NCBI GenBank assembly: GCA_902774265.1
Contig: CACYHR010000013.1
Span: 1-58,667, forward strand
Length of the DNA: 58,667 nucleotides
Direction: 5' to 3'
Source: an uncultured Eubacteriales bacterium
GTDB lineage: Bacteria; Bacillota; Clostridia; Peptostreptococcales; Anaerovoracaceae
Shown: one piece after another, positions 52,725-58,667 of the stretch
Layout: each line of letters starts with the position of its first letter
Numbering within the stretch: position 1 is the first letter of the stretch
The notes under the pieces: model-generated
Database searches by the model: none
The model's input: only the letters and a program-made list of their open reading frames with translations
What the model was told of the DNA's origin: nothing
Translations under genes and position numbers: made by a program

Positions 52725-55700
52725 ATGCCTAAGATAAGAAAATTCAGAAAAGTACTTATCGCGAACAGAGGCGAGATTGCTATCAGAGTTATAAGAGCCT
52801 GCAGGGAGCTGGGACTGAGAACAGTTGCGATCTATTCCGCTGAGGATAAGAATTCGCTGTTCAGAACCAAGGCTCACGAGTCATATGAGATAGGTACGGG
52901 AAAGAGCCCTATAGATGCTTACCTCGATATAGATGAGATAATCCGTATGGCTAAGACCAAGGGATGTGACGCCGTCCATCCGGGTTACGGATTCCTTTCG
53001 GAAAATCCGGAGTTCGCAAAAGCCTGTGAGGAAGCAGGTCTTGTATTTATCGGTCCTACCCATGAGATGATGAACAGGCTCGGTGACAAGATACAGTCCA
53101 AACTGGTTGCCGAAGAGGTGGGCGTACCATGCATACCGGGTGTAGAGGCTGCCATCAGAGATGACGTGGATGCTGTGGAATTCGCAAAGGCTGCAGGATA
53201 TCCGGTAATGCTTAAGGCGGCAGCCGGCGGCGGCGGACGCGGCATGAGGATAGTCCGCAGCGAAGAGGATCTGATCCCTCAGTTCAGGAGCGCGCAGAAC
53301 GAGGCTGTCAAGGCATTCGGAAACGGCGATATATTCATTGAGAAATACATAGAGGAGCCAAAGCACATAGAGGTCCAGGTCCTCGGAGATAATTACGGAA
53401 ATGTGGTGCATCTGTATGAGAGAGATTGCTCTGTACAGAGAAGACATCAGAAGGTCGTCGAATTCACACCTGCGCTCTGCCTTAGCGAGGAACAGAGGCA
53501 GGCGATATGCAGCGATGCCATAAAGATAGCGAAGGCCGTCAATTACAGAAGCGCCGGCACTGTCGAATTCCTTGTCGACAAAGACGGAAATCACTATTTC
53601 ATCGAGATGAACACCAGGATACAGGTCGAGCACACCGTGACAGAGCTTGTCACAGGTATTGACCTTGTCCAGGACATGGTTCTTGTCGCAGAGGGATATC
53701 CTCTTGATTCGGAAGAGATAAATATAAAGGGACAGGACGACATACGGGTAAACGGCTATTCCATACAGTGCCGTGTCACTACTGAGGATCCGAATAACAA
53801 TTTTGCGCCTGACACAGGTACCATCACTGAATACCGTTCTGCGTCAGGCAACGGGATCAGGCTTGACGGCGGAAACGGATTTACCGGTTCCGTTATTTCG
53901 CCGTACTATGATTCTCTGCTGGTCAAGGTCTGCTCATATGACAGGACATTTACGGGTGCATGCAGCAAGGCTGTAAGGGCGCTCAAGGAAATGAAGGTAG
54001 CCGGAGTCAAGACGAATATAGGATTCCTGCTCAACCTGCTTAACCATCCTACATTCAGATCCGGCAACTGCAACACGGGATTTATTGCCAACAACCCCGA
54101 GCTTCTCAATATAAGAGCAGTAGCAGATAAGGAAGCTCAGGTGCTGGAGTTCCTCGGAGACATGGTCGTAAACGGCCGCAGAGTCAAGGCAGGCACATTC
54201 AATATACCTGCCGTGCCTGAGGTTAAGCGGACAAGGATAGTCGGACTCAGGGGAACAAAGCAGATATACGAGGAAAAAGGCGCAAAGGGTCTCGCAGACT
54301 GGGCGCTGGAACAGAAAAAGGTCCTGATCACTGATACATCACTCAGAGATGCGCAGCAGTCACTGCTGGCAACGAGGGTCAGGACAAAAGATATGGAAAA
54401 GATCGCACCTGCGATGGCTTATTACGGCAGGGATATCTTCTCATATGAGATGTGGGGCGGTGCGACATTCGATGTCGCAATGAGATTCCTCGGCGAAGAT
54501 CCGTGGGAGCGCCTCTCCGTACTGAGAGCGGAAATACCTAACGTGCTGATGCAGATGCTGATAAGAGGCGCCAACGCGGTAGGCTATAAGAACTACCCTG
54601 ACAACACTATACGCAAATTTGTCCGCGAAGCGTACAAAGGCGGAATAGATGTGTTCAGGATATTCGATTCGCTCAACTGGGTCAGAGGCATAGAGGTCGC
54701 ACTGGACGAAGTACTGAATGTCGGAGGCATAGCCGAACCTGCTATGTGCTATACCGGCGATATTCTCGATGAAAGCAGAGATAAATATACTCTCGATTAC
54801 TATGTAAAGATGGCGAAGACCCTCGAAAAACAGGGTGCGCATATCATCGGGATCAAAGATATGTCCGGCCTCCTCAAGCCGGTAGCCGCATACAGGCTGA
54901 TAAAAGCTCTCAAGAACGAAGTCGCTGTTCCTATCCATCTGCATACACACGATACATCCGGAAACGGCGTAGCGACTCTCATGCTTGCGGCAGAGGCCGG
55001 AGTAGATATAGTAGATGCCGCATTCAACAGCATGTCGGGACTTACCTCGCAGCCTGCTCTCAATTCATTCGTTGCAGCGCTTGAGAACAGTGAGAGGGAC
55101 ACAGGCCTTGATTCGAGAGGCATACAGCTTATCTCAGATTACTGGAACGATGTAAGGCCTGTATACAGTGACTATGAATCAGATCTAAAGGCGACTACAG
55201 CCGAGATCTACAGGCTCGAGATCCCGGGCGGACAGTATTCAAATCTCAAACCTCAGGTGGAGAGCTTTGGCATAGGATACAAATTCGATGAAGTCAAGAA
55301 TATGTATGTCAGGGTCAACGAGATGCTCGGTGACATAATCAAGGTCACACCGTCATCAAAGATGGTCGGAGATCTCGCCATATTCATGGTTCAGAACGAG
55401 CTGACACCTGAGAATATCGTCGAAAAAGGCGCTGATTTCGATTTCCCTGACAGCGTTGTAACATATTTTGAGGGCATGATGGGTCAGCCTGAATTCGGAT
55501 TCCCTGTGGATCTGCAGCGCGTCGTGCTCAAGGGCAGAAAGCCGATAACAGTTAGACCGGGCGAGCTGCTTGCACCGGATGATTTTGACGAGTTCAGACG
55601 GCACCTTACAGAAGATCTCGGGCTCGAAGGAACCGATCAGGAGCTGGTATCGTATTCGATGTACAGCAAGGTATTCGATGAGTACATAAAGAAGCTGCGT

Positions 55701-56180
55701 GAGACAGGCAATTTCCGCAATATGAGCAGTGATGTATTTTTCCACGGCATCGCTCTCGGACAGACTGCCGAGATAGAGCTGAAACCGGGCAAGATACTTG
55801 TCGTAACACTCGAGGATATCGGAAACACCGATGAAGCCGGCAACCGTGACCTGACATTTACCATAAACGGCTACCGCAGGATAATCTCCATCAAGGACAA
55901 ACAGGCTCTGACCAAATCCGTTGCGGGCTCGCGCATACAGTTCGCCAATCAGGACGACGACAAAGAGATCGGAGCCAATATCCCGGGAACAATAGTGAAG
56001 ATCCTTGTTGAAGAGGGGGCCATAGTCAAACAGGGACAGCCTATCGCGATCATAGAGGCAATGAAGATGGAGACCAATGTCATCGCGACAGGAGACGGCC
56101 AGATCGCCAGGATATACATCAAAGAGGGTGAGAGCGTCAAATCCGGACAGCTCATCGCAAGACTCGAGGATGTGCAGTAG
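52725..56180 (+). CDS. pyc: Pyruvate carboxylase
   Basis: 1151 residues, ATG 52725 behind AGGGGGAAGG. Biotin carboxylase (residues about 1-460, VLIANRGEIAIRVIRA, KAAAGGGGRGMRIV), carboxyltransferase starting at DTSLRDAQQS (residue 537) with the metal-binding HLHTHDTSGN, and a C-terminal biotin carrier with Lys1114 in EAMKMETNV. Single-chain form, so it makes oxaloacetate from pyruvate with bicarbonate and ATP. It starts 77 bp after typA and is followed by buk at 177 bp. Confidence 0.97.
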   Translation: MPKIRKFRKVLIANRGEIAIRVIRACRELGLRTVAIYSAEDKNSLFRTKAHESYEIGTGKSPIDAYLDIDEIIRMAKTKGCDAVHPGYGFLSENPEFAKACEEAGLVFIGPTHEMMNRLGDKIQSKLVAEEVGVPCIPGVEAAIRDDVDAVEFAKAAGYPVMLKAAAGGGGRGMRIVRSEEDLIPQFRSAQNEAVKAFGNGDIFIEKYIEEPKHIEVQVLGDNYGNVVHLYERDCSVQRRHQKVVEFTPALCLSEEQRQAICSDAIKIAKAVNYRSAGTVEFLVDKDGNHYFIEMNTRIQVEHTVTELVTGIDLVQDMVLVAEGYPLDSEEINIKGQDDIRVNGYSIQCRVTTEDPNNNFAPDTGTITEYRSASGNGIRLDGGNGFTGSVISPYYDSLLVKVCSYDRTFTGACSKAVRALKEMKVAGVKTNIGFLLNLLNHPTFRSGNCNTGFIANNPELLNIRAVADKEAQVLEFLGDMVVNGRRVKAGTFNIPAVPEVKRTRIVGLRGTKQIYEEKGAKGLADWALEQKKVLITDTSLRDAQQSLLATRVRTKDMEKIAPAMAYYGRDIFSYEMWGGATFDVAMRFLGEDPWERLSVLRAEIPNVLMQMLIRGANAVGYKNYPDNTIRKFVREAYKGGIDVFRIFDSLNWVRGIEVALDEVLNVGGIAEPAMCYTGDILDESRDKYTLDYYVKMAKTLEKQGAHIIGIKDMSGLLKPVAAYRLIKALKNEVAVPIHLHTHDTSGNGVATLMLAAEAGVDIVDAAFNSMSGLTSQPALNSFVAALENSERDTGLDSRGIQLISDYWNDVRPVYSDYESDLKATTAEIYRLEIPGGQYSNLKPQVESFGIGYKFDEVKNMYVRVNEMLGDIIKVTPSSKMVGDLAIFMVQNELTPENIVEKGADFDFPDSVVTYFEGMMGQPEFGFPVDLQRVVLKGRKPITVRPGELLAPDDFDEFRRHLTEDLGLEGTDQELVSYSMYSKVFDEYIKKLRETGNFRNMSSDVFFHGIALGQTAEIELKPGKILVVTLEDIGNTDEAGNRDLTFTINGYRRIISIKDKQALTKSVAGSRIQFANQDDDKEIGANIPGTIVKILVEEGAIVKQGQPIAIIEAMKMETNVIATGDGQIARIYIKEGESVKSGQLIARLEDVQ

Positions 56181-56356
56181 CAATATAGGCGCATTTCGGT
56201 CAGCTGGCGGCTGTGTGAATGGGACCGGAACTGTATATTTGTGTAAAAATGTGATGATGGGAAAACACCCTTGAAGTAAGGGCTGAATAAAGATATATTT
56301 AGAGTTGTGAAATCCCTATAATTCATTGGCGAATGCCGAAAGGAGTAATTTATCTC

Positions 56357-57427
56357 ATGAAAAAGATTCTAGTTATTAACCCGGGTGCTACATCAACAAA
56401 GATCTGTGTATTTGAGGACGAGAACGAAGTGATGCGTGTAGGTATCGATCACGATGCTGCAGAGATAGCTAAATATCCGCATGTCGTAGATCAGGCGCCT
56501 TTCAGAAAGGAAGCCATCCTCAAGACGATCGAGGAGAAGGGCTACAAGCTTGAGGACTTTGATGCTATCTGCGGAAGAGGCGGACTGTTCAAGCACATCC
56601 CTTCCGGAACATATATAGTAAATGATGCTGTTATCAGAGATATCGAGAACCCTCCTTACGGCGAACACGCTGCAAATCTGGGCGCATATATTTCAAAAGA
56701 ACTTGCGGATACAGTCGGCATCCCTGCATTTTTCGTAGATCCTGTCTGCGTTGATGAGATGGAGCCTCTGGCAAGATATTCGGGACTGGGTCTTCCTGGA
56801 TTCGAAAGACAGTCCTTCTTCCACCCGCTCAATCACAAGTCAGTTGCACGAAAAGCAGCAAAGCAGCTCGGCAAGGCTTATGAAGAACTCAATCTCGTTA
56901 TCTGCCATCTCGGCGGCGGCGTTTCAGTAGCTGCTCACAAAAAGGGCAGAGTTGTCGATGTAAACAACGTAAAGGATGACGGAGCAATGGGAATGGACAG
57001 AGGCGGAGCACTGCCTGCAAACGCTCTTGTAAACCTCTGCTTCAAGGAAGGCATGACCAAGGCCGATGTAAAGAGGATAATCGGACAGGAAGCCGGTATC
57101 TATTCATACACAGGAACCAAGGACTTCAGAATAGTTGAAGACAAGGCCTTTGACGAAGGTGATGAGAAGATGCTTGAGGCATTCAAGGCAATCGCTTATC
57201 AGCTGGCAAAGGACATAGGCGCAATGTCGGCTGTACTGCGCTTCAATGTTGACGCGATCATATTCACAGGCGGAATGGCTTATTCGGAGAGATTCTGCGA
57301 AGAAATCAGTTCCTATGTAAGCAAGATCGCTCCTATTATGAGATTCCCGGGAGAAGAAGAGATGAAAGCTCTTGCTGAGGGCGCTCTCAAGGCTCTCAAT
57401 ACAGATCACTGGGAGATCTACGAATAA
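56357..57427 (+). CDS. buk: Butyrate kinase
   Basis: 356 residues from ATG 56357 (site AAAGGAG; frame open from 56333). Acetokinase fold: ILVINPGATSTKICVFEDE, CGRGGLFKHIPSGTY, HLGGGVSVAAHKKGRVVDVNN, FTGGMAYSE. The pattern is the butyrate or branched-chain fatty acid kinase group rather than AckA. It turns butyryl phosphate into butyrate with ATP; the phosphotransbutyrylase gene (ptb) is not adjacent. Confidence 0.93.
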   Translation: MKKILVINPGATSTKICVFEDENEVMRVGIDHDAAEIAKYPHVVDQAPFRKEAILKTIEEKGYKLEDFDAICGRGGLFKHIPSGTYIVNDAVIRDIENPPYGEHAANLGAYISKELADTVGIPAFFVDPVCVDEMEPLARYSGLGLPGFERQSFFHPLNHKSVARKAAKQLGKAYEELNLVICHLGGGVSVAAHKKGRVVDVNNVKDDGAMGMDRGGALPANALVNLCFKEGMTKADVKRIIGQEAGIYSYTGTKDFRIVEDKAFDEGDEKMLEAFKAIAYQLAKDIGAMSAVLRFNVDAIIFTGGMAYSERFCEEISSYVSKIAPIMRFPGEEEMKALAEGALKALNTDHWEIYE

Positions 57428-57429
57428 TA

Positions 57430-57705
57430 ACAGACACCGGATGTCCCCCGCCTCTTAGGCGGCAGGTTCCATTTTCGACCATCAGTGGTGGGTAACAATC
57501 CCCCACTGATGCTCTCAGTAGCTGAAGCTCTCGGTGTCTGTAAATGCTTCCTCCGGATCATACGGCGTTGCCGTAAGGTCGGAAGCATTGATCTCCGGAG
57601 GCTGAGCTCCTCCGATAAGTACGGCGTCGCGAGCTTTGCTCCTGGTTGAATTGAACACTATATGGTTTATACATATGAGGCGGGCACGGTCGTTGCCCGC
57701 CTTTT
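57430..57705. ncRNA. Densely structured RNA region, possible IS200/IS605-type omega-RNA remnant
   Basis: Outer stem ACAGACACCG (57430-57439) / CGGTGTCTGT (57532-57541) encloses CCGCC-TCTTA-GGCGG (57448-57462) and CATCAGTGG...CCACTGATG (57480-57511). Then AATGCTTCC/GGAAGCATT (57543-57551/57581-57589) around a perfect TACGGC-GTT-GCCGTA, CGGAGG/CCTCCG (57596-57614), and the terminator. On the - strand the last 60 codons of a frame ending at 57515 (TDTESFSY) read protein-like. A gene end overlapping and followed by hairpins is how TnpB-linked omega-RNA is arranged, but the protein tail is not one I can place. Confidence 0.45.
57679..57705 (+). terminator. Terminator at the end of the structured region
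   Basis: GGCGGGCA (57679-57686) pairs with TGCCCGCC (57694-57701), followed by TTTT. Confidence 0.8.
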
Positions 57706-57803
57706 GCGCGATGGTCAGACGCTGAATATATATACTTTGATCAGCGTCTGTTAACGAACGCGTATGCATGAGAGATGACGCAAGCCGGTTCATGGAGGTA
57801 AAA

Positions 57804-58364
57804 ATGGATATAGATAAAACAGTTCTGATAGCGGAGGGAGTGCGTATAGTCGGTGATGAGATAAGCATCGGCGCTGACAGCAGCGTATGGTACAACACTG
57901 TCATAAGATGCGATGAACCCGAGACGGTGACTATAGGCAGGGAGACAAATATACAGGACCTGAGCACCGTTCACACAGGTCCCGGTCACTGCGTAAGGAT
58001 AGGTGACGGAGTGACTGTAGGTCATATGTGCCTTATCCATGGATGCACGGTGGGAAACAACACTCTGATCGGCATGGGTTCGATCATAATGAATGACGCG
58101 GTTATCGGCAATAACTGCATCATAGGTGCAGGCTCTCTTGTTACAGAGGGAAAAGTCATCCCTGACGGAACGCTTGCTCTCGGCCGCCCTGCTAAGGTGA
58201 TACGTGAACTTACGGATGAAGAGATCAAAAAGACAAGAGCATCGGCTGAACTGTATATGAAATGGTGGTCCGTCAGTTTAAACCGGGAGCTTGAGCTCCC
58301 GGGCGCGTCGGTCTGGTATTGTTTCCCGCTGCCAACGTTTGCCGATTTGTTATTTCATTATTAA
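57804..58364 (+). CDS. Gamma-class carbonic anhydrase-like protein with odd C-terminus
   Basis: 186 residues from ATG 57804 behind TGGAGG. A left-handed hexapeptide beta-helix carries the three His of the metal site (STVHTGPG and VGHMCLIHGC). RPAKVIRELTDEEI is the usual start of the C-terminal helix. After SAELYMKW the last 30 residues (LELPGASVWYCFPLPTF region) do not fit the family: they are read through the hairpin at 58283-58302 and overlap the end of feoB by 15 bp. The normal end may have been lost. Confidence 0.87.
   Translation: MDIDKTVLIAEGVRIVGDEISIGADSSVWYNTVIRCDEPETVTIGRETNIQDLSTVHTGPGHCVRIGDGVTVGHMCLIHGCTVGNNTLIGMGSIIMNDAVIGNNCIIGAGSLVTEGKVIPDGTLALGRPAKVIRELTDEEIKKTRASAELYMKWWSVSLNRELELPGASVWYCFPLPTFADLLFHY
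58283..58302. terminator. Hairpin between the carbonic anhydrase and feoB ends
   Basis: CCGGGAGC-TTGA-GCTCCCGG is a perfect 8-bp stem. Read on the - strand it is followed by TTTAAAC and is a likely terminator for feoB; it lies inside the carbonic anhydrase frame on the + strand. Confidence 0.7.
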
Positions 58365-58667
58365 ATATACAACCAGCGATGCGAACCATGCTACAGCGCA
58401 CTGCCAAATCACAACAGCTATTGCCCAGCGCGACCCCATTTCTCTGCGTATCGAGGCGATAGCAGCCACGCATGGTGTGTAGAGCAGCGAGAACACGAGC
58501 AGGGAAGCAGCCGAGGCAGCAGTGATCGCTTTTGTAACTGTTGTACCGAAGAGTATGCGAAGTGTCGCTACTACGCTTTCCTTTGCCATGAATCCGGAGA
58601 TAAGGGATGTCGCAAGCCTCCAGTCGCCGAGTCCTATAGGTTTCAGCAGAGGAGCGATGAATCCCGC
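58350..58667 (-). CDS. feoB: Ferrous iron transporter FeoB, C-terminal end (cut by window edge)
   Basis: 105 residues open to the right edge on the - strand. GFIAPLLKPIGLGDWRLATSLISGF, then AKESVVATLRILFG, SLLVFSLLYTPCVAAIASIRREMGS, and a final membrane helix ending VYLIMK are the last helices of FeoB. The G domain and start lie outside the window. Iron uptake fits the rubrerythrin and DtxR-type genes elsewhere in the window. Confidence 0.92.
   Translation of the reverse strand, partial: AGFIAPLLKPIGLGDWRLATSLISGFMAKESVVATLRILFGTTVTKAITAASAASLLVFSLLYTPCVAAIASIRREMGSRWAIAVVIWQCAVAWFASLVVYLIMK

Noticed and set aside
57515-57967. Complete 150-residue gene on the - strand
   Set aside because: Its first half is antisense to the carbonic anhydrase and not protein-like; only the last 60 codons look real, so it is treated as a possible remnant within the structured region.
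1-58667. CRISPR array, prophage, complete insertion sequence, tRNA or rRNA genes
   Set aside because: No regular direct repeats with spacers, no transposase or phage structural genes, and no recognisable tRNA or rRNA segment was seen on either strand.

Overview
The window looks like a chromosomal segment of a strictly anaerobic, low-to-mid GC Bacillota, most likely a clostridial relative of the Anaerovoracaceae/Mogibacterium type. This rests on gene content (anaerobic ribonucleotide reductase, rubrerythrin, butyrate kinase, PyrK-type electron-transfer subunit, pyruvate carboxylase, SAM-I riboswitch), AGGAGG-type ribosome binding sites and short ATGA/TAATG overlaps. The placement is inferred from gene families; no 16S rRNA or other RNA gene of taxonomic use is present.

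Layout. 1-1750 is a small accessory patch: the tail of an unidentified gene, two double-glycine-leader peptides (one with a Cys4 zinc-ribbon-like core), and a coupled pair of a 57-residue protein and a membrane-anchored GIY-YIG protein. 1900-9000 holds large signalling or envelope genes (a propeller-SpoIIE-type phosphatase receptor, a Big2-serpin, a symporter fused to a kinase-ATPase-like domain) and a decayed VOC gene. 9100-18300 is thiamine pyrophosphokinase plus a pyrimidine cluster (pyrC-carB-pyrK-pyrD-pyrF-pyrE) in which both pyrC and pyrD carry internal, frame-disrupting deletions in conserved motifs. 18300-24900 carries transport, amidohydrolase, small membrane proteins, a DtxR/MntR-type regulator divergent from rubrerythrin, a decayed patch, an exonuclease and an arginase-family enzyme.

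25000-29600 is the most interesting part. It is a class III ribonucleotide reductase locus in which the glycyl-radical segment is not on NrdD but is encoded by a separate 53-codon gene. Pairs of NrdR-like boxes with exactly 32-bp spacing lie upstream of both pieces. A DUF5131 Cys-rich protein sits between them and nrdG. 29600-37500 is housekeeping on the + strand (rRNA methyltransferase, secreted transglutaminase-like protein, lipase-like hydrolase, prepilin peptidase, truA, scpA, scpB, rluB-type). 37600-42250 is on the - strand (cytidylate-kinase-like, AlaX-type editing protein, a large unknown protein, azlCD), with a DnaA-box cluster in one intergenic space. 42300-58667 returns to the + strand: SAM riboswitch-metK, dut, two flavoproteins, dCMP deaminase, dapB, DUF2207, typA, pyc, buk, a dense structured-RNA region, and a gamma carbonic anhydrase running tail to tail into the end of feoB.

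The genes fit an amino-acid or organic-acid fermenting anaerobe that makes butyrate-type products through acyl phosphate (buk), makes oxaloacetate through Pyc, supplies deoxynucleotides by the oxygen-sensitive NrdD/NrdG route plus dUTPase and dCMP deaminase, and may have lost de novo pyrimidine synthesis at the dihydroorotate steps. Coordinates, motifs and hairpins were read by eye; family names come from motif recognition, not from database searches.
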